64,000 nucleotides of DNA from Flammula alnicola (GCA_015499995.1 JADNRV010000162.1:54751-118750), one strand, 5' to 3'. Numbered from the stretch's first letter, positions 45,301 to 56,501 are shown. Numbers and translations are program-made. Notes: generated by a model not told the origin, from the letters alone.

Positions 45301-48183
45301 TGCTCATACGGCAGATTTTAGTGTCTTCTGGTTCGTCTGCTCTTCTGAATCCCAGCGGGATGCCACATACTTATCTTTTTTATTTATTTCAGCCTTCATA
45401 GGCTACTTCATCTCAGACTCGAGTTTAAACATATGCCTGGAGGTCATCATCGCTAATTTTACTTCAAATGTCGATCACGCCATCGAGGGCGAGGAACTTA
45501 ATACTCTTGTTTTCGATGTCTGCGTTCACCCTAAACTCTTGGAAGGGCCCGAGTTGTTGGAGTCGTTAATTCTCGCTATCTTTTTGTTCTCGTACCTCCT
45601 TCCGGTGTCGGCTGGGACAGAGGGAGCTGAGATCGATACCAGCCCTTCTCAAGTGACTGGGAAAATGTTATGGCAGGAATGGCTTAAAGCAGCTTCAGAT
45701 GAACACCAGATTTCGGTCATGGGTCGTGTCAAGAGTGGATTGAAGGGTCTGATGGAAGATACTCGCGTTCATCCAATGTGAGTTCCTACAAAATGGTTTC
45801 TCCTTGACACTTTTACTGAATAAGGTATCTAGGCTGGAAGATGTTCTCCATTTGCTCGTGCAGAACCCCCCTGGCTTACGCGTTAATCTCCTGGAAGACA
45901 TATTCCCTTCTGCTGCACATCTTGATGCTACGCTCGACAACCTTTCACCTGAGGCCATAGATCCAAGTATTGAGATCCTCGACGCCCTAATTCCTCCAGC
46001 GTCCGCAGCAACCTCGAAAGGAAAATGCACAACGCCGACATCCACCGATCGGTGCGGATTCTCCGCGTATGCGCGAATAGTAAACGCTTTGCTAGAGGCT
46101 TTCATTGAGGACAGACAGCTGGCGAAGCGCGGCCTATGGGCTTTATGCCATCTCCTTGCATTGCCAATATACGCCCAGGATCTCCAGAATGTGCCATGTG
46201 CGTCTTCGAGGAGTCCAGTTTTCGATGACAAAGTCACCCCAGCAGGACTGCACGACATCGTAGTGAAGGCCAAGCAAGTTTCCGTCTATCTTCTCAACTC
46301 TCTCGCCGGAAAAGACGTCGATTCGTGGAGACAGATGGCTTTGGAACAACTTCTGAAAGGAAGGGTTAACTCAGCTGCAGGCGTTGTTGTTTGACGTGGT
46401 AACCTATGCGAACAATGGGGATGGTGTCTGTGATGCTAGGATGCTCAAGATGGTTCTAGACTCTCTGTTAAAAGATGGTATAGATGCCGCTGAGGCCGAC
46501 CTATGGGTACAGTTGGCAAGGAAATACGAGAAAACAGGTTCGTTTCTTTTTCTTGGATTAGGAATGCATACGGTCATTGCTAATCACCCGTATCTCCAGC
46601 ACCTCAGTCGGCTATGACTATTATCTCGGTCATCACCGCCACTGGATCAGAACCTCCGAGGTTGGATAGAGATCGAAACGAGTTGGCCGCTGGTCTTCTT
46701 GGTATTAAGCCGCGCAAAGACAATACAGAAGGCTTGCTTACCTTGCGAAGGCTTATTGCATCTGCTCTGGACCCTGAAGGAGAAGTCGTATTCCTCCCAC
46801 CTACTCGAGCTGTGAATGTGGTAAAAGCGTGTCAGGCATGGATGCTTGCTGAGGATGACGATGAAGACGAATTGGATGAAGAAGTGGAGAGCGCGATGTT
46901 GCCGATCTTCGTGCACCTCGCTCCGATCTTGCAAAACGTGCCTGGAGGTCATTGGGCTTTTGTGTTTCATGTGCTGGAGGGGGGCTGGTGGCACTTGCGA
47001 GAGCGTCGAGGCTGGTGGCTGTGCTGGGAGAACTGGCAAAGAGGAACGAAGCTCTCATGGCTGAGTGGGGAGAGAGGAGAATAGGGATCTTGGCTATCCT
47101 TCGGGATTTGAGTGTTCTTGGACATGGTGGGCGATTTTTTTTTTTTTACTAAAGCGTTCGTGTGTCCGTTTTCGTTAATACTTTTCTAGATACTCAAGAA
47201 TTGTCTTCGGTACCTCGTTCTCTGTGCAGAGAACTTGTTCTGTCCATTGTCCAGCATCTCCCTTCATCGCTCATCGATCAAGATACTCTACCTAAGGTCT
47301 TTGGCCTATTATTTACTTCACTGTGAATTTTCATACTGAGCCATCACTCTTCTAGATGCGTCACCTCATCGAGGATCCCTCGGTGCCAGTGCAGAAGATG
47401 GCTTACCAACTCCTTAAAGCTGCTGCTCAGAAGCGCACAGAGTATTTCGTAATTGAGGCCGGTGTGGATACAGAGGCTATTGTACATGCTACTTTGCCCC
47501 CAGAGTTACTCGATATCTTGCGACGCGAGATGCATTTCGGGTATGATACAGAAGTGGCTGAGGATGACCGTGGAGCGCAGGGTCAAAGTTTATTTGGATA
47601 TCTGCTTGGGTGGATGCTCGTATTTGATCTTTTCCAGGATGCGGTGAGCACCGTCCCTAGCCGTCTCACTTGTCTTGAAATGCTGATGTCGTTAATCCAT
47701 AGTCGTTCAAAGTGAAATCGAGCTATATCGAGCAACTCATATACCTGAACGTTGTTTTGGACCATTTCATACCTTGTTTCTTAGGTTTACTGCGACTCGA
47801 TTTCATACCTTGTTTCTTAGGTTTACTGCGACTCGATTAAGGCGGTCTTGTCAAAGCTTTCAAGTTGGACATATGGGTGGTGGATCAGTTCTACGCCCAT
47901 CGTACGTTTTTTTAATTCTCTTATGCAATTGTCAACTGATGCGGCCATCATCTGTCAGTCTACGAGCCAGGCATCCCACACGCTATCCCAGTCCTGGCAG
48001 CACATGTATACTATCGAGCACTATTGACCATTCCCTCCTTGATCCATGCGTGGGTGCTCGACTGCAAAGATCGCCAGCTGGCCAATGCTGTGACAACTTA
48101 CACTTCGACCTACTCTCTCCTTTCTCGCCTGTCCTCATTCGAGCAGAGCTTGAGCACGTGCGCTTTCACGCCGCCAGCGATGT
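42305..48183 (+). pseudogene. ltn1: LTN1/listerin E3 ligase pseudogene, right copy
   Basis: Same gene as the left copy, here on the plus strand and slightly less damaged. Listerin blocks in order: TRALEELQSAWVNQC (about 42780); VRDQIVFYLRETVSESQLQS (43030); SYQEFLQFLQSACSGSPLQG (44080); QFFTSFWEAIDDRAL (44290); KLKVEERAAARLLAQTLESL (44530); LLDLSPSLLLSYLLHRKNEP (45040); LWQEWLKAASDEHQ (45680); a HEAT-rich middle; and SLIHAWVLDCKDRQLANAVT (48030). Listerin docks on the 60S subunit and its RING domain ubiquitinates stalled chains. Here the RING and RWD-like C-terminus is missing: similarity ends near IRAELEHVRF at about 48160 in a shifted frame. Frame jumps near 44155 and 44325 and a TAA at 47836-47840 are shared with the left copy. 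Introns remain, so it is a DNA-level copy. A functional LTN1 is expected elsewhere in the genome. Confidence 0.82.
47765..47836. repeat. 36-bp tandem duplication inside LTN1 (right)
   Basis: Two perfect copies of a 36-bp unit encoding FIPCFLGLLRLD twice, followed at once by TAA in the same frame. Mirror of 1275-1346. Confidence 0.95.
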
Positions 48184-48725
48184 GCAAACCTACTGCCGTT
48201 TCCACTTCATGTCCTTCTACACCTACCGTTGAAGTCGCGGAAGTTTCCAGTGAAATCAAAGCAGCCAAAATGAAGGAAGTCGTAGCCACGCCACAGTTTT
48301 CCAGCTCGCCCACACCTTCGACGACGACCGCATCTGATATAGCGTCTGCTTTGCATGAATCTCTGTCTAGTGCACCAACGAGGCCTGAATCGACTGATTC
48401 TTCCCGATCCAACCTACGCCCCTCATCATCTAAGCCATCTGACGCATTGCTTGTCCCTCCAGGATTATCAGCTCCTCGTGGGATATCCACGCCTAGCCGA
48501 CCACCTCGTGCGGAAACCACTTCTCCTCAAACACCCTTACTTGCCTCTCGATCATCTTATCAAATATCAACTATGGTTCGGGCACTTTTAGACGACTTTC
48601 AGGCCACTCCATCGATGGTTTCTGGGATCAGCGCCAGATCTAAGAAGTATACCCAGACCCCGTCACTGCTGCCGGCTCCCAATCCAGCCCGCGTGACTCT
48701 GAAATCAGCTCATGGAACTTTTTGA
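48184..48725 (+). pseudogene. NOT4-like C-terminal fragment, right copy
   Basis: Identical to the left copy. The frame runs on from the listerin remnant without an intron: EIKAAKMKEVVATPQFSSSP, then VPPGLSAP, SPQTPLLASRSSYQ and ALLDDFQA, stopping at 48725. The abrupt change from helical listerin sequence to a disordered Ser/Pro/Thr-rich tail suggests two genes were joined by deletion. Family call is tentative, as for the left copy. Confidence 0.4.
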
Positions 48726-51030
48726 CTACCAGAGCTTCCACATCACGGCCAAGTTCCTCAAAAACCGCGACGTCATCGTTTAGTGCACGGAGCTCATGCG
48801 CAGCGATTCCGACGAGCGTGTCAACTAGGTTGCTGAGCGTGAAAAGGGCCTGGGTTGGTTTGTCCGCCAGCTGGCTGGTAGTCACCCGCTCCCGCTAAAA
48901 TGGATCGGCCATAGGCCGAAATTTGGACCCAAATCTGTGCGCCTACTGGTACCTACTGGTGCTGGAAAGGTACGACTTTCATTATTTGTGATCTCATTCC
49001 TTGCTAACATTTTTTTCTTTACTTTGTAGACTAATGTGGGCCATGCCTACTATCCTCAACAAACTCGGCAAGCACCTTAACGAAGAGACGGGCTGAGTTC
49101 GACCTGGATGCTTTCAAGTGCATCTACGTCGCGCCCATGAATGCCCTCGTCCAGGAGATGGTCGGCAACTTCACTGCTAGACTCAAAGTCTTTGGCGTCA
49201 AAGTTGGCAAGCTTACTAGAGATTTGCAAATGACCAAACAGCAAATCGCGGAGACCCAGGTCATCGTGACTACCCAGTGGGATGTCATCACGTGCAAGCA
49301 GACCGACACGAGCTATACCAATTTTGTCCGCCTCATTATCATTGACGAGATCCATTTGCTGCACGAGAGCATGGCCCAGTGTTGGAGAGTAGTGCTTTGA
49401 GGACGATTAGGCAGATGGAGCAGACGTCGGAGTATGTCCGGCTTGTTGGCTTGTCGGCTACCCTACCGAATTACCAGGATGTGGCGACCGTCCTGCGCGT
49501 CGATAAGAAGAAGGAGTCGTTCTACTTCGACGCAGCATACAGGCCTTGTGGGATTCAACAGCATTTTGTCGCTGTTACAGAGGAGAAAGCCATCGAGAGG
49601 TGTCAGATCACCAATGAGGTCTCCTACGAGAAGGTGCTCGACCATGCTGGGAAGAACCAAACACTCGTTTTTGTGCACTCGAGGGAAGCGAACAACGTCA
49701 AGGACGACAATCTGCGCGATCTCTTGCCCTTCGGTTCGCTCTCCATCACGCTGGCATGACAAGAAAAGGTCGTGGCACCGTTGAAGACCTCTTCGCTGAC
49801 GGTTCCGTGCAAGTGCTCGTGTGCACGGTGACGCTCGCCTGGGGTGTCAACCTTCCCGCGCACATGGTCATCATAAAGGGAACGCAGATCTACAACCCCA
49901 AGAAAGGCCCCTGGGTCGAGCTGTCCTCGCAGGACGTGCTCCTGATGCTCGGACGCGCTGGCCGACCGCAGTATTATACGTTCGGAGAGGGCATTATTGT
50001 CACCAACCACTCGGAGCTTCAATACTACCTTAGCTTGCTGAACCAACAGCTACCCATCGGGTCACAGTTCATGTCGAAGTTGGCGGATAATCTGAATGCG
50101 GAGATCATTTTGGGTATGGTTAGAAACCGAGATGAGGCCGTTCGATTTCTGGCTTATACTCATCTGTGGGTTTATCTTTTTCCACTCTTTCAGCAGTTTT
50201 TTCTTAACATTTATATACCATTCTAGTTACGTGTGGAGCTGATGCCAACTCTCCGGAAGACGAGGATGGGTTGATCCAAAAGCGGGCCAACATCGCGCAC
50301 TCTGCTGCCGTCCTTCTGGAGAAGTGCCAACTTTTCAAGTATGAGCAGTCGACGGATCGGTTCACAAGCACAGAACTAGGAAGGATCGCGCCTTACTACT
50401 ACACATCACGTACAGTTCGATGATGGTGTAATGGTATACAACCAGCATCTTAGGCCGACGATGTCCACTTTTGATCTATCTAGGGAGTTTGTGTTTGAGT
50501 TCAAGTTGTTGCCTGTGCGTTGGCTTCCGCTTTTTTTTTTCGGGTGCTGGCCCTGATACTTCCACTTCCTACTTTTATAGGTTCGTCAAGAAGAGAAAGC
50601 CGGGCTTCTTGAGCGAGTGCCCATTCCTGTCCAGGAGACTGTCGAGCTGCAAAGATCAATGTTTTGCTGCATGCATATATTTCGCAACTCAATCTCGAAG
50701 GTAAGCTTCGTGCTCAATTGTTGTCTTAGTCTCTTCTCTAATCGCCATCTTCCCTAGGTTCTGTCCTTATTCAAGTTGCTGACATGGTATTTGTGCAACA
50801 ATCTGTTGGACGGTAAGTTGCTGTCCTGGCTTTCTGACCCTTCCTTTCCTGAGAGCGGATGGGTTGTTCCAGCCAAAGCCGCTCTGGATCTGTGCATGAT
50901 GGTTGACAAGCAGATGTGGGGTTTTCTTCCTTTTCTTTTTATCCTTTGCTTACTTTTTTGCTCTTAGGTGGGGTCCGATGACACGTCTTCATCAATTCAA
51001 GGGAGTGCCACCTGAAGTTGTTATGGTACA
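48720..51030 (+). pseudogene. brr2: BRR2-like spliceosomal helicase pseudogene, right copy
   Basis: Remnant of the first helicase cassette of BRR2, the Ski2-like RNA helicase that unwinds U4/U6. Motifs in order: PTGAGKT (P-loop, split by an intron at 48970-49029); VAPMNALVQEMVGNF (motif Ia); DEIH at 49344; GLSATLPNYQDVATVLRVDK (motif III); [10 protein letters not shown] (motif IV); [20 protein letters not shown] (motif IVa); [11 protein letters not shown] (motif V); LGRAGRPQY (motif VI). Ratchet-region pieces QHLRPTMS, GWVVPAKAALDLCM and LHQFKGVPPEV follow. Lesions: an extra T giving TGA near 49093, loss of the Pro-Glu-Lys codons in the TTPEKWD block at about 49276, a deletion after DEIHLLH, and stops at 49398 and 49757. 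Introns are retained. The second helicase cassette and N-terminal plug are absent. Confidence 0.85.
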
Positions 51031-51200
51031 AGTAAATATTACATTACTTACTTACTTGTTTAATAAATGTGCACGCTCACGCGCATGCTCTTCCACTCGC
51101 ACTTATTTACAAGTCTCACATATGGATTCAATGTTTAGCTACATGGTGTTTGGCTAAAGCTTTCAATGCACAGCCACTGATGCACACTCTGCTAAGCTTG

Positions 51201-52377
51201 AGCGCTCAGCCCCAGTCAAAAGCCGCTCTGTTGAGATCGGTTCTGATGTGTTGGGATCATTTTATACAGATGAAATCGGTTGACATCTGCTGTCTCCGGT
51301 TACAAAAACAAATTTAGCAACCCAAATGCCTCCAAACGTGCCTTTTATTTGCTCACTGTGTCGGAAATATATTTACAACTGTGCAAACTCTTCCACATTC
51401 CAACTTTGAACTAGAATGAGCTTGAATCTGCTTGGACTTCGCATTTGTAATTCTTCCTATGCGTGTGACCGGGATTGTGCAATCAAAATTTCTCAAAAGT
51501 TCCAACTGCCTCCCTTGTCTCTTACCACAATCTCCCCCCCCCGCTCTTCCCTCACCTATTCCCTCCTCCCAGCCCTTCCCTCATCCTCCCTCCCATATAT
51601 TCAAACCACATGTGGACATAATGATTGTCATAATCACATGAATGTGTACGCACTATGCATTGAATATCTTAGACTGACTGAGACTCATCGTACTCTCCCT
51701 CCAATCCGGTACAACACTGACAGAGCCTTCGAAATTCCGCGTGATTTCAGCACCATAGTAAGTTTCTCCCTCCCCAGCATACATATAAAGTATCTAACCT
51801 TCTCTATTCAGCCTGGTGTCCACAGTACTTATTAGCACTGGTCGTCAATCTTGGCAATGGGTATAAAGCTTTTAGGTTCGTTCTGCTCTCATGTCTGGAT
51901 TTTTGTTCTTGTAACTGATGTTTTTATTAGCAGTATCCAGCACAACTCAATCTTCTTGCGTGAGGACGGTTAGATTGTGGGGGATTTGGAGACGGACAGG
52001 GCAAGAAGGCCATCAAAAGCTGGGTGGAGGGTATACTATGGCATGTGGATGGGGCAGGACGGAATTGGGTCTACAGCGACTATATTATCTTGTACAATCG
52101 GTTCAGATCTGTTTCAATTGCAGCATAATTTATGAAAATCAAACGAATTTTAAATACCTGAATTCCCCTGATGGTGCGCAGCTGCAAACAGATTTTCACA
52201 GATTTTAACCGGTGACAACCTCTCGAAATCCGATCTCAACATTTTTGAACCATTCTCAACCATTCTTCATCTGCTCCAGTCCAGATTTTCGGTTGACATC
52301 TGTTGAGGTCGGTCGTGTCGCTCTCAACTGATCTCAACCGCTCTCAACCACGGGGGTTTTGACTGGGGCTCAGCGCT
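51201..52377. mobile_element. TIR element of about 1.2 kb, non-coding
   Basis: Left end AGCGCT then CAGCCCCAGTCAAAA (51201-51221); right end TTTTGACTGGGGCTC then AGCGCT (52357-52377), giving inverted ends with one mismatch. The outer AGCGCT is palindromic, so it may be a target duplication or part of the TIR. Subterminal GTTGAGATC and GGTTGACATCTG words repeat near both ends. Internally there is a C/T-rich tract (51525-51600). No transposase frame was found, so it would be non-autonomous. Inserted just beyond the BRR2 remnant. Confidence 0.75.
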
Positions 52378-52663
52378 ACTATCACCGACCAGGTGCTTGG
52401 TGCTACCCAGATGTTGGCGGTCACATTTTTGGCAGGGAATTTGTGACTGTTAGTGACACTCAAAAATTTCGGCATTCCTTCATTTATTCCTTCGTTCCTC
52501 ACTGTTTAGAGCAGGGAAAAGACCACAAGAGCGGTTCTATGCATGGGATTAGAGCTGTAAATTTTACAAGGTATCAATTTTTGTATATCGCTCTCTAACC
52601 CAATTTATTCCGAAAAAGAGCGCTGACATTGAGGTAGCGCTGAGCACCTGGTTGGTGATAGTA
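52377..52663. mobile_element. MITE 1, TA-flanked, about 285 bp
   Basis: Ends TACTATCACCGACCAGGTGC (left) and, in reverse complement, TACTATCACCAACCAGGTGC (right), about 30 bp with few mismatches. TA at each border fits a Tc1/mariner-type target duplication. No coding capacity. Abuts the right end of the 1.2-kb TIR element. Confidence 0.8.
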
Positions 52664-52744
52664 TACCAAGATCACATGCTCTGTCAAACATGTGGCTGTA
52701 CATCTGAGTCATAATGTATGAAAGCGCTAGATGCGCATCAAAGG

Positions 52745-52980
52745 TACTGTACCAATTAAATCAATTTGGCGGTCATGGGTCACAGCCCTACCCGATTTGA
52801 CGAAAGATCACAGAGGTCACAGCAAAAATCCCAAAAATCCGCCTGGAACAGTCGTTCCAGGACTCAAAAAGCTTACAAATCCATCAAAAATACCTAAATA
52901 TAGTAATTTGATGAATTCAAAATTTCATCAGGTGGGTCACAGGTCACACCTACTGACGAATTGATTTAATTGGTACAGTA
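52745..52980. mobile_element. MITE 2, TA-flanked, 236 bp
   Basis: Perfect 22-bp inverted ends starting TACTGTACCAATTAAATCAA at 52745 and its reverse complement ending at 52980. TA borders fit Tc1/mariner-type insertion. Internal near-palindrome CCTGGAACAGTCGTTCCAGG near 52841 and repeated GGGTCACAG words near both ends. It appears inserted into an LTR, whose sequence resumes at 52981. Confidence 0.9.
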
Positions 52981-53303
52981 GTAGAAGATAAAGGAACTTC
53001 CTATAACATTCTAGTAGATTCTCTAGCTAAAGATATATAAGAACCTGTAAAAGTAGACAGAATATCATCTATCTTTACCCCAATAAATTGGGTGAACCTA
53101 AGTCTCGAAGACTACTCTATGCTTGTAGTATAAGCTTACTAATGTTTGGGCTTCCTCTCATTAACTGATCAACTGGGCTTCCTGTGATCATAAGCTTACT
53201 TAAGCATTAAGGTAATTTCTCAATTACAAATGTTGATACTCGATTTATATTCATAACTCTTATATACAAATTATCTGCTACTTAAATAAGTACGCGCGGT
53301 TTT
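52981..53303 (+). repeat. Probable 5' LTR (right part) of a gypsy-type element
   Basis: Sequence upstream of the gag remnant, with a TATATAAG box at 53033 and a polyadenylation-like AATAAA at 53093. It ends near TTTTCAACA at about 53303, where TTGGTGGACACATTGGG begins, a plausible primer-binding zone. The left part of the LTR lies left of MITE 2. The matching 3' LTR was not found in the window. Confidence 0.45.
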
Positions 53304-53406
53304 CAACATTGGTGGACACATTGGGAAATTGAGAAATCAACGTACTGAATGCTCTAACGATAGATTACCTTAACTCTGAGACTTAATAAATCTCATTGAT
53401 TACATT

Positions 53407-54910
53407 ATGTCGAACTTCAATGGGTCTCCCAACCCTATGGAAAATCTGGTGCTTAGTGAATGACATGGGTACATGAACCTGCACGGGTAAAGCACACGGG
53501 TAGGTGCGGGTACGGGCAAGGGTACGAAATCCTGTACCCGCGGACTTTCAAACAAGCCTGAGAACGTCCAAAACAGACCAGAAACAACTGAGATATGCTA
53601 AAAGCAATGCTTTTAGCACATCTCAGTCATTTCCTGCCCGGTTTGGGTATTCGAGGTTATGTTTGGTGCGAAAATACCCGTGGGTTATGGGTAAGGGTAC
53701 GGGCAAGTACGGGTACGGGTACGAGCAAACGTACCCGGGGGTTACCCATGTCATTCACTACCAGTGCTAGAACAAAGTCAACTCGCTGATCCAGGAGATA
53801 ACTCCTTCTTGAACCCTGAGGATGCAGACATCAATTTCCTGGAACTAAAACCTTTCCATGGCCCAGTTTCAGAGGAAGATATAATAGGTGAACCTGAGGA
53901 TGCTGAAATAAATGTTCCTACTTTCTTGACCCCTTACAAGTTTGCTGATAAGAAAGTTCTCACTGAAAGGTGGAAATCAGCGCTTACTCACAGAACTGAT
54001 GCCTTCAGATGAAGCTTTTCCTTTGAAGAAAAGATGTTCAACTGCAGGCTATATAAAGATGTCTTCTCTGCTTTATCTCAAGAACTGGATAACTTGTTAT
54101 CACAAGTGCTTAGAGTTCAAACAATTAATGGCTGGGCATTTACCATTAAGAAAGAACCATGCATCAATATTTTAAAAAGCCACTACAAAGTTCACAAAGA
54201 ACTGAAGGAGCTAGCCTTAAGTGATGGACTTTCTCCTCCTAAATTACTGATTTGGGGAGGAAAGGGTAATATCTCCGAAGTCCATCCAGAAAATGAGTTT
54301 GAAATCTTAGCCATCTGTTTTAGAACCGAAGTTGAACAATTTCTAATGTTCTTCAACCAATACTACGACTTTGTTAATCAAAGAGTAAGAGATCTGGAAT
54401 CATGAGCACCTAATACCCTGGAAAGGATTACTCCACAACCTCGAGATAGGCCCCCACATCTGGATATTATTACTGACAAGGATGTCCGTAGTCAGGCTAA
54501 TAGCAGTCAGAATTCTAATCAAAACCCTGGAGGAACTATTACTCATGGATGAAGGCAATCTAACTTTTATCATTTCAGGACTGAAGGACCAGCACGTCTC
54601 TGGGCACATGCTCCAGAATGTCAAAATCTCAATGCACCAACACAACATTTGAAAGATACACTTGCAGAAATCGGACCTTCGCGCTCAGCACCAGAACAAC
54701 TAAATGATAGATGAATTTCCGACAATCCACTTTCAAACACTCCTTCACGGGGATATGGACAACAACCGAATATCACTTCCCTAACTCTGATTCCACTGAT
54801 TGTTTCCACCACTAATTCGCAAGCCATCAAAACCACTCAAGCTCACTTTGACGTTAAGCTGAAATTTGAGAATGTACCTACCTGGGATGGAAATACAGTG
54901 ATAGGGCCGC
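53407..54910 (+). pseudogene. Decayed gypsy-type Gag remnant
   Basis: ATG at 53407 (MSNFNGSPNPMENLVL) is interrupted by MITE 3 at 53454. Gag-like sequence resumes at 53761 (PVLEQSQLADPGDNSFLNPE) and continues in shifted frames through WAFTIKKEPCINILKSHYKV and EFEILAICFRTEVEQFLMFF. Near 54850-54890 the phrase HFDVKLKFENVPTWDGN matches the start of the retrotransposon Gag domain of basidiomycete Ty3/gypsy elements. The sequence ends at about 54910 where unrelated sequence begins. Several stops and frame changes; no protease, RT or integrase follows. Confidence 0.6.
53454..53760. mobile_element. MITE 3, TA-flanked, GGGTACGGGT-rich
   Basis: Inverted ends TAGTGAATGACATGGGTA (53454-53471) and its reverse complement (53743-53760), with TA borders. 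Just inside both ends lie GGGTAC/GTACCC words in inverted orientation (for example GGGTACGGGCAAGGGTACG and CGGGTACGGGTACG). It interrupts the gag remnant. Confidence 0.9.
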
Positions 54911-55530
54911 AAACCAGCCACGCATGAATTTCGCAATATGTCATCTTTTACCTATGGAATATAACAGAGACAGAGAGACTATAATGCACCCAAGTTAGTA
55001 GTCTAAGGCCTAGCTATGCAACTACTAGTTGTCATATAACCTGTGACAATGGTAATCAGACGCGGTTCAGAGCTAGCTGAGTCCATATGATAAGCCGGGA
55101 GACAGTTAAAAGTTATCAGGCAGTGAAATATAGAACGCATAAGTCATAAATGACTAGCGAGGCATAAACACACCATGGGGAATAAATTAAAAGACTTCTG
55201 GATGCATTGGAAATAGTGCACGGCAAATTCAGTACAATCAATGTATTGCTGAATAGCTAGCTACAAAATACTACAACTAGGAGCGCGAGACACAGCTAGT
55301 GAAAGCTAGACACGAATGCGTCGACTACTAGCGAGCATATCTTGTGACTTACCGCGAGACACACGGGACGTGGACGTGTTAGTTAGACGCACACTCTACC
55401 CTCTACCCAGGGGACTACCAAAAGTGGTAATAGGACGAGAAAGGAAAGAAGGAACCGGCATCAATGATGGCCGCAGATCCGGAATAAAGCAGCACCGCTA
55501 GCCGAGACGCACACATGATGTGCATGGTAT
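54911..55530. other. No gene; AT-rich filler with CTAGCTAG-type words
   Basis: Sequence between the gypsy Gag remnant and the next LTR. It contains many CTAG words but no coding frame longer than about 60 codons of any character. May be part of a retroelement LTR. Confidence 0.35.
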
Positions 55531-56359
55531 GCGGAAGTCAGGAGCGTCCTAGCATGCTAAAATGGGATGAATTTCCAAATCCTTGACTGCTATCTGGTCA
55601 CCTGGAATACTCAACCCTATACCCATTGCCTGCAGGCATTATTTACACGAGATAAGAATGTTTTACACTATTTTATTCGCATACTAGAACCACACATAGC
55701 TGTAGTATAAAAGATGTACCTATATAGCTAGTTACCTTAAGCAATCTCTTCCCTGTTTTATTTCGAGCTAAGACGCAGTGTCTAGTAAGAAAGAAAGTGA
55801 ATAAAGGATCAGTTTGACTTCAATAGAGTTCGTTTGAAAGCCAGAAGAAGGCTTAGTGTTAAAGAGAAGTTCTTGAGGACAAGGTCCAAGAATTTAGAAG
55901 CCAGAAGAGTGCTTAGAGGCTGGAAGAGTGCCTAGAAAAAGTCAGAAACAGAGTCCAAGTGGGCTAGCAGATCATTCAGAAGGTAGCGCACAGTGCGGCC
56001 TTAGTTTCAGATGAGTTCTGAGCCTCCAGAGCAGCTAGTTGCGTCAAAAGTCGAGCTAGTAGTGTCTTAGAGAGCTTTTCTAAAAACATAACCCTTAAAA
56101 TCAATAAAACTGTTCATCCTTGTGATAAAGCGAAGCTTGAAATGAAGATAAAACATGTATTTGAATAATCCCTCATACCCACTTTAAACAAACCGTGAGG
56201 CGCTGTCTACAAGTCAGCTAGCTAAATAAAACAAACACTGTGGAGTACAGCACACTACATATTTCTGAAGCTAGTAGAGCATCACTCGACCTAGTTAGGA
56301 TCTCGCTCCGCAGTTGTGTGTGTTGTTTAGGTCGCTGAGCGCGTAGCGGGTCTCTCATC
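55530..56359 (+). repeat. Probable 5' LTR of a second gypsy-type element
   Basis: Precedes a primer-binding site and a Gag start. A TATATAGC box is near 55721 and direct GCCAGAAGA-type repeats occur at 55850-55930. Left boundary not determined; no second copy in the window to compare. Confidence 0.45.
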
Positions 56360-56376
56360 TGGAGCCCACTGCGAGG
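56360..56376 (+). promoter_or_regulatory. Retroelement primer-binding site
   Basis: TGGAGCCCACTGCGAGG, starting with TGG as expected for pairing with a tRNA CCA end. It differs by one base from the site at 62509-62525. Confidence 0.6.
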
Positions 56377-56501
56377 GGTGGTTCAGAAACATATTTTATT
56401 GGAACTTCGAAATTCGTAGCAATACACAAAACCGGTACAATTGAGCGAGGACGTTTGTAAAAGCGAAATCAATCGAAAAATACCACATCTAGTCAGTGAA
56501 A

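Larger units (their letters stand above)
40594..49110. repeat. Right arm of the giant inverted duplication
   Basis: Reverse complement of 1-8517. The inner boundary is at 40594. Because the left arm is truncated by the window edge, the right arm may continue past 49110. The arms are separated by a 32,076-bp spacer. The right arm has one extra base near 44822 relative to the left arm (keeping a listerin frame open there) and lacks one base near 44023 that the left arm has. Confidence 0.97.

Noticed and set aside
1..49110. The inverted arms as a DNA virus or linear plasmid with terminal inverted repeats
   Set aside because: The arms and spacer carry intron-containing fungal chromosomal genes, no protein-primed DNA polymerase or RNA polymerase gene is present, and the sequence continues beyond the right arm.
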